The notes under the pieces were generated by a model that was not told the origin of the DNA, ran no database searches, and saw only the letters and a list, made by a program, of their open reading frames with translations. A stretch of 7,703 bases of DNA from Klenkia sp. (GTDB lineage Bacteria; Actinomycetota; Actinomycetes; Mycobacteriales; Geodermatophilaceae), in assembly GCA_025966215.1 (NCBI GenBank), contig JAOPVM010000187.1, forward strand, positions 1-7,703, given 5' to 3'. A program made the position numbers and the translations under genes. Below are positions 1 to 7,703 of the stretch, piece by piece. The first letter of the stretch is position 1. Each line of letters begins with the position of its first letter.

Positions 1-386
1 GGGCCCTCCCGGGCGCTGTGCCCCCGGCCCCCCACCACCAGGAGCGAGGCTCCGGCGGCGGCCCGGGTGAGCACGTCGGGTGCGGCCCCGTCGGTCAGGT
101 CCCCGGTGACCGGGACCCCGGGGTGGAAGACCTGCACGGCGTCGGCCAACCGGGACACCTCGGTCAGGGCCGAACGACGGGCCGCCGTCCGCCCCGGGTC
201 ACCGGCCGGCAGCCCGGGGACCCCGGCGGCCGGCCACTCCAACGCCCGGACCAGGTGCAGGCCCACCCCGAGCCACTCCGCCGCCCGGGCAGCCGCCCAG
301 GCCGCGTCGGAGGCCGACGGCGACCCGTCCACCCCGCAGACGACGGGCCCGGGGTGGGCCGACGGCGGCTGACCTCGGGACGGCAT
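1..386 (-). CDS. Universal stress protein (Usp) domain protein, 3' end cut by window edge
   Basis: The 128 visible codons read from ATG at 386 and run off the left edge. They form an almost complete N-terminal Usp domain. The first beta strand carries GVDGS (residues 18-22), which in this family contributes the nucleotide-contacting Asp. The strand LLVVGGRGHS (115-124) begins the ATP-binding pattern G-2x-G-9x-G(S/T): Gly119 and Gly122 are present and the rest lies outside the window. The segment WPAAGVPGLP (51-60) closely matches WPVAGIAGLP in the Usp gene at 5901-6827, so the two are probably paralogues and this one may also have two Usp domains. The purine-rich GGGGGG just upstream of ATG 386 is a plausible ribosome binding site. 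The gene is divergent from the response regulator at 557, and a DosR-like dyad lies between them, about 96 bp upstream of this start. Usp proteins are cytoplasmic stress proteins; the specific role here is not known. The family call is firm. Confidence 0.88.
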   Translation of the reverse strand, partial: MPSRGQPPSAHPGPVVCGVDGSPSASDAAWAAARAAEWLGVGLHLVRALEWPAAGVPGLPAGDPGRTAARRSALTEVSRLADAVQVFHPGVPVTGDLTDGAAPDVLTRAAAGASLLVVGGRGHSAREG

Positions 387-472
387 CACCCCCCGACCAT
401 GCTCCCGGTGCCCCCCGTCACCGGGGGGTCGCCGGTCCCCTCCACCGAGGTCGCAGGTCCCCCCGCACCACG

Positions 473-492
473 TCCGGGACGTAGGGCCCTGC
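473..492. promoter_or_regulatory. Candidate DosR/DevR box between divergent usp and regulator genes
   Basis: The core GGGAC-GTAG-GGCCC (476-489) matches the mycobacterial DosR consensus GGGAC-TWWA-GTCCC at 9 of the 10 arm positions, with the exact 4-bp spacer. The outer flanks match poorly (TCC and TGC instead of TTS and SAA). The dyad centre is at 482.5, which is about 42 bp upstream of the transcription start predicted from the -10 element at 513-518. That is a position from which activators of this class often work. It could serve both divergent genes. Chance matches to GGG/CCC motifs are common at this GC content, so this is a candidate only. Confidence 0.5.
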
Positions 493-512
493 CGCCCGGC
501 CCGCTACCGCCC

Positions 513-518
513 TACGGT
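513..518 (+). promoter_or_regulatory. Possible -10 element for the response regulator transcript
   Basis: TACGGT fits the actinobacterial -10 pattern TAnnnT and is one of very few TA-containing hexamers in this GC-rich intergenic region. It would place the transcription start at about 524-526, on or beside the ATG at 525. No clear -35 is seen, as expected for an activator-dependent promoter with the DosR-like box at 473-492 occupying that position. This is a prediction from pattern and spacing alone. Confidence 0.35.
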
Positions 519-524
519 CGCGGG

Positions 525-556
525 ATGGACTCCTGCGCCGTCGCGCCCGACCACCG

Positions 557-560
<4 letters not shown>
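525..560 (+). CDS. Possible 11-codon leader ORF coupled to the response regulator
   Basis: ATG at 525 opens an 11-residue ORF ([11 protein letters not shown]) whose TGA (558-560) overlaps the GTG start of the response regulator (557-559) in a GTGA arrangement typical of translational coupling. The regulator has no recognisable Shine-Dalgarno sequence of its own (the bases before 557 are ACCACCG), and no other ATG, GTG or TTG in its frame lies between the in-frame TAG at 482-484 and 557. The predicted transcription start falls on or next to ATG 525, so this ORF could be translated leaderlessly and deliver ribosomes to the regulator. The peptide has no recognised family. It could also be a chance ORF. 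Confidence 0.35.
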
Positions 561-2974
<2,414 letters not shown>

Positions 2975-3451
2975 TCATCCCGACGGATGGGCCGTGCCCG
3001 AGCGGACGACGGTGACCGGGCAGTGCGCGTGCTCGACGACCTGGTTGCTCACCGAGCCCAGGAGGAGCCCCCGGAACCCACCCCGACCGCGGGCCCCCAC
3101 CACCACGAGGTCGGCTGCGGCCGAGGCCTCGACCATGGCCCGGGCCGGTGCGGCGTGCACCACCTGGCAGGTCACCGTCACGTCCCGGTCGGACGCCACC
3201 TCGGCCACGTGCTCCTGCAGCTCGGCGTGCACCGCGGCCTCCCAGTCGGCGAGCGGGGGGACGAACCCCGGGGTGGCCGACGCCGGGCGGGGGCAGCTGG
3301 TCATCGACCAGGCGCGCACCACGTGCACCGGCCAGTGCCCACGGGCGGCCACGGTGAGCGCCCAGGCCAGCGCCTCCTGCGCGCAGCGGGAGCCGTCGTG
3401 GCCGACCACCATCCCACCGGGCACGTCGGCGTGTTCGCGGACATCGCTCAT
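2975..3451 (-). CDS. Single-domain universal stress protein
   Basis: A 158-residue cytoplasmic Usp protein of the usual single-domain length. The first strand has VVGHDGS (15-21) with Asp19, and the last part carries the full ATP-binding pattern VVGARGRGGFRGLLLGSVS: Gly119, Gly122, then nine residues, Gly132 and Ser133. ATP binding is therefore expected. The segment HAHCPVTVV (141-149) is the normal final strand. I place the start at ATG 3451, four bases after AGGAG at 3460-3456; an in-frame GTG at 3463 would start inside the upstream stop region and lacks its own ribosome binding site. The ribosome binding site overlaps the TGA of the upstream tandem usp gene, only 8 bp away, so the two are probably translationally coupled. 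The kinase gene follows 72 bp downstream. Co-transcription with a haem kinase points to hypoxia or nitrosative stress. Family certain, precise function unknown. Confidence 0.92.
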   Translation of the reverse strand: MSDVREHADVPGGMVVGHDGSRCAQEALAWALTVAARGHWPVHVVRAWSMTSCPRPASATPGFVPPLADWEAAVHAELQEHVAEVASDRDVTVTCQVVHAAPARAMVEASAAADLVVVGARGRGGFRGLLLGSVSNQVVEHAHCPVTVVRSGTAHPSG

Positions 3452-3455
3452 GGTT

Positions 3456-3460
3456 CTCCT
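3456..3460 (-). promoter_or_regulatory. Ribosome binding site overlapping the upstream stop
   Basis: The minus strand reads AGGAG four bases before ATG 3451. Its first A is the last base of the TGA that ends the tandem usp gene (3462-3460). This decides the start of the single-domain usp in favour of 3451 over GTG 3463 and implies coupled translation. Confidence 0.75.
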
Positions 3461-4551
3461 CACGTCGTCCGCCCCATCAGCAGAGCGTGCTCAGCACGCT
3501 GCCCGGCGGCGGGCTGCCGGGCCAGGGTCGGAGGTCCCGGGACCCGCGTGGCCGCCGCGACGTCCCCGGCCCGCCGCCGGCCGGGCGCCCAGGGGCGGTC
3601 GGTGGGCCGGACCACCAGCACCGGGCAGGGCGCGTGCAGCACGCAGTACAGCGCCACCGAACCCAGCACCAGGCCGGGGAACTCACCGCGGCCCCGGCTC
3701 GCCACCACCAGCAGGTCGGCGCCGGCGGCCTGCTGGACCAGGGCCGGGCCCGCCTCGCCACCCACGGAGAACCGGTGGACCTCGGGGTGCTCGCCGCCGG
3801 TGGCCTCCAGCAGGCCCGCCAGCCCCTCCTCGAGCGCGGCGAGCTCGGCGGCGTCCCGCTCCGCCGTCGTGGGGGTGACGGCGCGGTACTGGTCGTACCA
3901 GAGGTCGGTCACCCCGTAGGCGCGGACCGCGGTCACCCGCCCGCGCGGCCCGGCCTCCTCGACCGCCCAGGCCACCGCTGCGGCCGAGCGCGAGGAGCCG
4001 TCCACCCCGGCGACGACGGAGGCACCCACGCTGGGATCGACCCACCCGCCGGGCTCGGGGACGACGACCACCGGGCAGCCTGCCGAGCTCACGCAGTGCA
4101 GGGCGACCGAACCCATCACCGCGCTGGCCACGGCGCCGCGGCCGCGTGTGCCCACGACCAGCAGGTCGGCCCGGGCCGAACGCCGGACCAGCAGTTCCAC
4201 GGGGTTCCCGGGTTCGACGTGCACCACCACCGGGACCCCGAGCACGGTGGCGTCCTCCTCGCGCACCTGGTCGATCACCGCGCGTGCCTTGGACCACGTG
4301 TCGTCGTGGACCGCGTCCAGGGTGCCGAGGTCGATCACCTCACCGACGGTGAGCCAGCCCATCGACGCCACGGTCGGGTAGCCGGCCACCGCCTGGACCT
4401 CGGCCCCGTGCCTGGCCGCCCAGTGCAGGGCCCAGCGGACCGCGGCACGGGAGCCCGAGGACCCGTCGACGCCCACCAGCACCTGCGGCGGGATGCCCGT
4501 GACGATGCCGGAGACGGGATCGGGGCGGTGGGTCCGGGGTGTGCTGCTCAC
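3460..4551 (-). CDS. Tandem-domain universal stress protein with C-terminal tail
   Basis: A 363-residue protein with two Usp domains. Domain 1 (about 22-165) has VGVDGSSGS (26-34) and a complete ATP pattern: Gly134, Gly137, Gly147, Ser148. Domain 2 (about 178-315) has AGVDGSSRS (181-189) and Gly287, Gly297 and Ser298, but Ala284 replaces the first Gly, so its nucleotide site may be slightly altered. The architecture matches the tandem Usp proteins common in mycobacteria, several of which are DosR-regulated. After residue 315 comes an Arg/Pro/Ala-rich tail of about 48 residues with no recognised domain. GTG 4551 is supported by GAGGAG five bases upstream. It is the first gene of a probable operon with the single-domain usp (8-bp gap) and the haem kinase, and is divergent from the nitroreductase gene across a 189-bp region with DosR-like palindromes. 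Family call firm; molecular role unknown. Confidence 0.92.
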   Translation of the reverse strand: MSSTPRTHRPDPVSGIVTGIPPQVLVGVDGSSGSRAAVRWALHWAARHGAEVQAVAGYPTVASMGWLTVGEVIDLGTLDAVHDDTWSKARAVIDQVREEDATVLGVPVVVHVEPGNPVELLVRRSARADLLVVGTRGRGAVASAVMGSVALHCVSSAGCPVVVVPEPGGWVDPSVGASVVAGVDGSSRSAAAVAWAVEEAGPRGRVTAVRAYGVTDLWYDQYRAVTPTTAERDAAELAALEEGLAGLLEATGGEHPEVHRFSVGGEAGPALVQQAAGADLLVVASRGRGEFPGLVLGSVALYCVLHAPCPVLVVRPTDRPWAPGRRRAGDVAAATRVPGPPTLARQPAAGQRAEHALLMGRTT

Positions 4552-4637
4552 GGGTGCTCCTCGGTCGGGCCGACCGGTCGGGCCGGGCAGCTCGCCCCAG
4601 CGTCATCCGAGCCCCAGCCCGGGACCCACCGTCCAAC

Positions 4638-4654
4638 GTCCCGCGAGTCGGGAC
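4638..4654. promoter_or_regulatory. Inverted repeat of two outward-facing DosR-like half-sites
   Basis: GTCCCG and CGGGAC form a perfect 6-bp inverted repeat around CGAGT. Each arm is a DosR half-site (S-GGGAC), pointing away from the centre: the right one reads CGGGACCTT toward the nitroreductase gene and the left one reads CGGGACGTT toward the usp operon. The mycobacterial consensus has inward-facing half-sites, so this is not a canonical box. It could anchor two partial boxes serving the divergent genes, or be a site for another regulator. It lies about 95 bp upstream of GTG 4551 and 94 bp upstream of ATG 4741. Confidence 0.4.
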
Positions 4655-4667
4655 CTTCGGCAGCCCG

Positions 4668-4687
4668 ATCGGGTCCGCCGACCCGGG
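4668..4687. promoter_or_regulatory. Candidate DosR-type palindrome upstream of the nitroreductase gene
   Basis: CGGGTC-CGCC-GACCCG (4670-4685) is a perfect 6-bp inverted repeat with a 4-bp spacer, the same geometry as the DosR box. It matches the core GGGAC-N4-GTCCC at 8 of 10 arm positions; the single difference per arm is symmetric (T for A). Its centre, 4677.5, is 63 bp before the ATG and about 41 bp before the start predicted from TAGACG at 4707-4712, much like the spacing at the regulator promoter. Confidence 0.42.
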
Positions 4688-4706
4688 TCGCGCCGCCGGT
4701 GCCCGG

Positions 4707-4712
4707 TAGACG
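4707..4712 (+). promoter_or_regulatory. Weak possible -10 element for the nitroreductase gene
   Basis: TAGACG is the only TA-containing hexamer between the palindrome at 4668-4687 and the ATG at 4741. It matches TAnnnT except at the last base. It would give a transcript start near 4718 and a short leader carrying the AGGAG ribosome binding site. Low certainty. Confidence 0.22.
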
Positions 4713-4740
4713 CTGGGGCCTCCCGACGGCAGGAGCCACC

Positions 4741-5766
4741 ATGGCCGAGCTCGCCAGCACGTCGTCCCCGTCGTTCGACCTGATCGCCGAGGGGGCCCTC
4801 GGTGACGCCGTGGACAGCGCCGTCCTCGCCCCGTCGCTGCACAACAGCCAGCCGTGGTCCTTCCGGCTGCACCCGGCGGTCCGACCGCGCCGGCTCGACG
4901 TGCTGGTCGACCGCAGTCGGCACCTCAGGGCCATCGACCCCACCGGTCGCGCCCTGGTGCAGAGCGTGGGCGCCGCGCTGTTCAACGCCCGGGTCTCGCT
5001 GGCCGCGGCCGGCTGGGCCACCAGCACGTGCCGGCTGCCCGACGCCGGCGATCCCGACCTGATGGCGGTCGTGCAGCTCGAGGACGGGCCGCCCGACAGC
5101 GACCTCGCGGCCCTGAACGAGGTGGTGGGCCTGCGGCACACCAACCGGCGCAGCTTCGCCCCCGGAGCCCCCGGGGTCGGGGAGGTCGCCGGCCTCCTGG
5201 CGGCCGCCCGGGCCGAGGACGCCCAGCTGGTTCCCGTCCTGGGAGACGAGCAGCACCGCCTGCTCGCCCGACTGACCCAGGTCGCCGACGGCCGGCAGCA
5301 CCAGGACCCGGCCTACCGCGCGGAGCTGCGCAGGTGGACCAACCGGCCCGCGGCCGCCGGGGACGGCATCGTCCCCGCCGCCGTCCCGCACGTGGACGGC
5401 ACGGCGCGCGAGGACCTGCCGGTGCGCGACTTCGACACCCGGGGCGACGGTGCGCTGCCCCCCTCCACCGGCGACGGCGCCGAGGGCACCCTGGTGCTGC
5501 TGACCACCGTCCGGGACGACGAGGAGGCCTGGCTGCGGAGCGGGGAGGCGCTGCAGCGGGTGCTGCTGGAGGTCACCCGCGCCGGGTGGGTGGCCAGCCC
5601 GCTCACCCAGGCGCTCGAGGACGCGCAGACCCGTCAGGAGCTGCGCAGCGCCCTGACCTGGGACCGCTGGCCGCAGAGCGTCCTGCGGATCGGCCGGGCC
5701 CCGCTCACCCCCGGCACCCCCCGCCGGCCACGGCCCGAGGTCGTGGCCGAGGACCCACCGGCGTGA
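4741..5766 (+). CDS. acg: Acg-family (Rv2032-like) nitroreductase-fold protein
   Basis: A 341-residue protein resembling M. tuberculosis Acg (Rv2032), a member of the nitroreductase superfamily in the DosR regulon. Matching segments in order: APSLHNSQPW (30-39), which lies in the FMN-binding part of this family; a GRALVQSVGAALFNARVSLAAAGW stretch (69-92); LRHTNRRSFAP (131-141), corresponding to the LRRTDR region of Acg; YRAELRRWT (192-200), like YHAELFWWT; and LRSGEALQRVLLEVTRAG (265-282), like LRCGEMLSAVLLDATMAG. The protein looks like a fused double nitroreductase fold, which would bind one FMN per chain. Mycobacterial Acg binds FMN but lacks clear nitroreductase activity, so catalysis should not be assumed. 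The start ATG 4741 has AGGAG five bases upstream. The gene is divergent from the usp-usp-kinase operon and followed, after 134 bp, by a tandem usp gene on the same strand. The Pro/Arg-rich C-terminal end is poorly conserved. Family firm, activity open. Confidence 0.9.
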   Translation: MAELASTSSPSFDLIAEGALGDAVDSAVLAPSLHNSQPWSFRLHPAVRPRRLDVLVDRSRHLRAIDPTGRALVQSVGAALFNARVSLAAAGWATSTCRLPDAGDPDLMAVVQLEDGPPDSDLAALNEVVGLRHTNRRSFAPGAPGVGEVAGLLAAARAEDAQLVPVLGDEQHRLLARLTQVADGRQHQDPAYRAELRRWTNRPAAAGDGIVPAAVPHVDGTAREDLPVRDFDTRGDGALPPSTGDGAEGTLVLLTTVRDDEEAWLRSGEALQRVLLEVTRAGWVASPLTQALEDAQTRQELRSALTWDRWPQSVLRIGRAPLTPGTPRRPRPEVVAEDPPA

Positions 5767-5770
5767 TCGA

Positions 5771-5790
5771 CGGGGGCTCCTGGTCCCCCG
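5771..5790. promoter_or_regulatory. GC-rich dyad: candidate DosR box or terminator after the nitroreductase gene
   Basis: CGGGGG and CCCCCG form a perfect 6-bp inverted repeat with an 8-bp centre, starting 4 bases after the nitroreductase stop. Read as a DosR box, the core is GGGCT-CCTG-GTCCC, 8 of 10 arm positions, and the dyad is centred exactly where the box centre should be. Read as RNA, it is a hairpin at the end of a gene but without a U-tract. It lies 110 bp before the next usp start. Both readings remain possible. Confidence 0.38.
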
Positions 5791-5837
5791 ACGAGCACCG
5801 CCCGCCCCGTCCCGTCGAGCTGGTCCCGGTGGGGCCT

Positions 5838-5863
5838 CGGCCGGCCCCGGCCGGCCCCGGCCC
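5838..5863. repeat. 10-bp tandem repeat, 2.6 copies
   Basis: The unit CGGCCGGCCC occurs twice exactly, followed by CGGCCC. Each unit contains the palindrome CGGCCG. It lies between the nitroreductase gene and the tandem usp gene, about 38 bp before the usp ATG. It is probably low-complexity GC-rich DNA; the repeat could change copy number by slippage and alter spacing in the usp leader. Confidence 0.7.
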
Positions 5864-5900
5864 GATCCCACCCGCAGCCCCGCGTCCTGGAGGACCACCG

Positions 5901-6827
5901 ATGAACCCCAGCGCCACTCCCCGCACCATCGTCGTCGGCGTCGACGGGTCGACGGGCTCCGACGAGGCCGCGCACGCCGCCGCCGTCGCCGCGGACGCCG
6001 CGGGAGCCCGGCTGGTCGTGCTGCGGGCCTTCGACTGGCCGGTCGCCGGGATCGCGGGGCTGCCCGACGACGTGGACGGCCGTGCGGCTGCCCACGACTC
6101 GTCGCACGTGCGGCTCACGTGGCTCGTCGCCCAGCTGGCCCGGTGGCTGCCCGCCGAGCGGATCGAGGCCCGGCTGGTCGACGGCGAGCCGGTGGCCTCG
6201 CTGCGTGCGGCGGCAGTCGACGCGGCGCTGCTGGTCGTGGGCGCTCACGGTCAGGCCTGGCACAGCGGCGCCACGCTGGGATCGGTGACCGCGGCCCTGG
6301 TCCGGCACTCCCCGGGCCCCGTGTTGGTCCACCGCAGCCGGGAGACCCTCAGCGGGATGCCCACCGGGGTCCTCGCCGGGGTCGACGGCGGCGCCGGCAG
6401 CGCCCAGGTGCTGGCCGTCGCCGCCCGCGAGGCCGCCCTCCGTCGGACCTCGCTGCACGTCCTGCACACCTGGCCGCAGCTCACCGAGGACGCCGGCACC
6501 CCCGTCCAGTGGCTCCTCGACGCCGGCGCGACCACCACGACCGAGCAGGCCGTGGTGCTCGGGCTCGTGGACGCGCTCCGGCTGGACACCCCGGGTCTGG
6601 AGGTCGAGGCGACCGTCGTCGTGGGCCGGGCCGGCCCCGCGCTGGTGCACGCCTCCCACGCGGCGCAGCTGCTCGTCGTCGGTCGGCCGGAGGTGCCCGC
6701 GGGCCAGGAGGTGCGGGCGACCACCCGGCAGGTGGCGCACCGGGCCGGGTGCCCGGTGCTGGTGGTGCCGCTGTCGACCGGGACCGACGCGCACGCTGCG
6801 GGCGTCCCGGAGCCGGTGCAGGCCTGA
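5901..6827 (+). CDS. Tandem-domain universal stress protein with degenerate second nucleotide site
   Basis: A 308-residue protein with two Usp domains. Domain 1 (about 8-145) has VVGVDGSTGS (11-20) and a full ATP pattern: Gly114, Gly117, nine residues, Gly127, Ser128. Domain 2 (about 154-291) keeps the first strand LAGVDGG (158-164) and the last strand GCPVLVVPL (283-291), but the glycine loop reads GRPEVPAGQEVRATTRQ (261-277) and lacks the Gly-Ser/Thr end, so ATP binding there is doubtful. Its WPVAGIAGLP segment (46-55) matches the truncated usp at the left edge, marking a paralogous pair distinct from the GRG-type tandem Usp at 3460-4551. ATG 5901 has GGAGG seven bases upstream. It follows the nitroreductase gene by 134 bp on the same strand and may be co-transcribed with it or use the dyad at 5771-5790. 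It converges with the P-type ATPase gene. Family firm; function inferred only as stress-related. Confidence 0.9.
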   Translation: MNPSATPRTIVVGVDGSTGSDEAAHAAAVAADAAGARLVVLRAFDWPVAGIAGLPDDVDGRAAAHDSSHVRLTWLVAQLARWLPAERIEARLVDGEPVASLRAAAVDAALLVVGAHGQAWHSGATLGSVTAALVRHSPGPVLVHRSRETLSGMPTGVLAGVDGGAGSAQVLAVAAREAALRRTSLHVLHTWPQLTEDAGTPVQWLLDAGATTTTEQAVVLGLVDALRLDTPGLEVEATVVVGRAGPALVHASHAAQLLVVGRPEVPAGQEVRATTRQVAHRAGCPVLVVPLSTGTDAHAAGVPEPVQA

Positions 6828-6830
6828 CCC

Positions 6831-6856
6831 CTGCGGGCACCACCTGCGGGCACCAC
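6831..6856. repeat. 13-bp perfect tandem direct repeat
   Basis: CTGCGGGCACCAC occurs twice back to back, beginning three bases after the stop of the upstream usp gene. It leads into the hairpins at 6854-6905. It may be a simple duplication; no protein-binding role is indicated. Confidence 0.75.
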
Positions 6857-6905
6857 CGGTGCGTGCCGGTGTCGCTGGACGAGGGGTCCACCGGCGGCAC
6901 CGCCG
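6854..6905. terminator. Two adjacent GC hairpins between convergent genes, possible bidirectional terminator
   Basis: Hairpin 1 pairs CACCGG with CCGGTG around a 6-nt loop (6854-6871). Hairpin 2 pairs CGGCG with CGCCG around GCAC (6892-6905). They lie in the 124-bp gap between a plus-strand usp gene and a minus-strand ATPase gene, where transcripts from both sides should end. There is no T-tract on either strand, as is common for actinobacterial terminators. Strength cannot be judged from sequence. Confidence 0.4.
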
Positions 6906-6951
6906 CGGTGATCGCGCTGCAGCAGGTGCCGGCTGCGCGGTCGCGCCCCGG

Positions 6952-7703
6952 TCACCGGAATCGGCGGACCAGCACCACCAGTGCCGCGGGGAGCAGCGCC
7001 GGGCCGACCGCGGCCAGGGTCTCCAGCGGTGCGAGCGGCTCCGTGCCCAGCAGGTCCGACAGCCCCGGGAGCAGCACCGCGGCCACGAGCAACAGCAGGT
7101 TGACCCCCACCGCGACCGGCAGCCACGGGACACCGCGGTCCGGCCGGGACCAGGCACCGGCCGGGCGCAGAGCGAGGGCCAGGGCCAGCTGCGCGACGGC
7201 GAGGGTGACGAACAGCTGGGTCTGCCACGGGCCGTCCGCGGCCCGGGAGAACCCGGCCACGGCCAGGCACACCGCGGTCACGACCAGGCCGTTGGCCACC
7301 AGCTGGGTGACCAGCGACCGGTCCAGCACCCCGGCCGCGGGGTCCCGCGGGCGCCGTTCCAGGACGTCGGGGGCGGCGGGCTCTCCGCCCATCGCGACCC
7401 CGACGGGGCCGTGGGTGAGCAGGTTGACCCACAGCACCTGGGCCGGCAGCAGCGGCAGGGTCAGGCCGATCGCCGGGCCGGCGAGCATGACGAGCACCTC
7501 GGCCAGACCGCCGGCCAGGCCGTAGCCGACGAAGCGGCGGACGTTGTCGAAGACCCGCCGGCCCTCGGCCACCGCCGCGGTCACCGTGGCCAGGCTGTCG
7601 TCGACCAGCACCAGGTCCGCGGCCTCCTTGGCCACGTCGGTTCCCCGTTGTCCCATGGCCACGCCGATGTCAGCGGCGCGCAGCGCCGGGGCGTCGTTCA
7701 CCC
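6952..7703 (-). CDS. P-type cation-transporting ATPase, C-terminal part (5' end outside window)
   Basis: 250 codons of a membrane P-type ATPase, open at the right edge. The visible part begins inside the hinge motif GDGVNDAP: VNDAPALRAADIGVAMG, then GTDVAKEAADLVLVDD, which closes the P domain. The GTG at 7701 encodes the internal Val of this motif and is not a start. Six hydrophobic segments follow, at about 58-80, 82-105, 129-151, 162-179, 193-214 and 226-246, counted from that Val. This six-helix C-terminus is typical of P2-type (Ca2+, Na+, H+ or Mg2+-like) pumps and argues against P1B heavy-metal pumps. The M6 region reads LWVNLLTHGPVGVAMGGEP; where calcium pumps have the ligand Asp in NLVTDG, this protein has His. 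In M. tuberculosis the DosR regulon includes the P2-type ATPase CtpF, so the location fits, but the M6 sequence differs from CtpF and I do not call it orthologous. The phosphorylated DKTG Asp is outside the window. Substrate unknown. Confidence 0.92.
   Translation of the reverse strand, partial: VNDAPALRAADIGVAMGQRGTDVAKEAADLVLVDDSLATVTAAVAEGRRVFDNVRRFVGYGLAGGLAEVLVMLAGPAIGLTLPLLPAQVLWVNLLTHGPVGVAMGGEPAAPDVLERRPRDPAAGVLDRSLVTQLVANGLVVTAVCLAVAGFSRAADGPWQTQLFVTLAVAQLALALALRPAGAWSRPDRGVPWLPVAVGVNLLLLVAAVLLPGLSDLLGTEPLAPLETLAAVGPALLPAALVVLVRRFR

Noticed and set aside
4621..4634. GGGAC followed by GTCC as another DosR box
   Set aside because: The spacing is 5 bp instead of 4 and the right arm is incomplete; at the correct spacing only 7 of 10 arm positions match, close to what this GC content would give by chance.
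3487..4740. 5' extension of the nitroreductase frame far upstream
   Set aside because: The extension is antisense to the tandem usp gene, while ATG 4741 has AGGAG at proper spacing and begins just before the family-conserved region.
4603..5898. 431-codon minus-strand open frame opposite the nitroreductase gene
   Set aside because: The opposite strand encodes a recognisable Acg-type protein with a good ribosome binding site; this frame has no motif and is a GC shadow.
6119..7525. 468-codon plus-strand open frame over the tandem usp and the ATPase
   Set aside because: It crosses two real genes in the wrong frame or strand and has Arg/Ala/Gly-rich low-complexity composition.

Overview
The window comes from a very GC-rich, high-G+C Gram-positive bacterium (actinobacterium). 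Evidence is the strong G/C bias at third codon positions, the use of GTG starts, AGGAG-type ribosome binding sites, and proteins that resemble mycobacterial DosR-regulon products. A Geodermatophilaceae-like or related soil actinobacterium is my guess; the sequence does not settle the genus.

The locus looks like a compact, non-mycobacterial version of the DosR/DevR hypoxia-dormancy regulon. From left to right: a truncated universal stress protein (Usp) gene on the minus strand; a divergent control region; a DevR/DosR-type response regulator on the plus strand; its likely partner, a DevS/DosT-type haem GAF sensor kinase, on the minus strand, converging on and overlapping the regulator by 15 bp; two Usp genes (single-domain and tandem-domain) upstream of the kinase on the same strand, forming a probable usp-usp-kinase operon; a second divergent control region of about 190 bp; an Acg-type nitroreductase-fold gene and a second tandem Usp gene on the plus strand; and the C-terminal third of a P-type cation ATPase on the minus strand, running off the right edge.

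In Mycobacterium tuberculosis, Acg (Rv2032), several Usp proteins and the P-type ATPase CtpF belong to the regulon driven by DosR with the haem sensors DosS/DosT. Here the same parts sit side by side. A plausible working model, which is inference, is that the haem kinase senses low O2, NO or CO, phosphorylates the regulator at Asp64, and the regulator activates its neighbours through palindromes of the form GGGxC-N4-GxCCC. Three dyads of this architecture lie in the intergenic regions (473-492, 4668-4687, 5771-5790), and a fourth, differently arranged pair of half-sites lies at 4638-4654.

Other non-coding features are a possible leaderless 11-residue upstream ORF whose stop overlaps the regulator's GTG start, a hairpin just before the kinase ribosome binding site, a 10-bp tandem repeat, and a 13-bp direct repeat with two hairpins between the convergent Usp and ATPase genes. 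I see no tRNA, rRNA, CRISPR or insertion sequence. The system is recognisable rather than wholly new; the gene arrangement, the leader ORF and the binding-site set are the parts worth checking.
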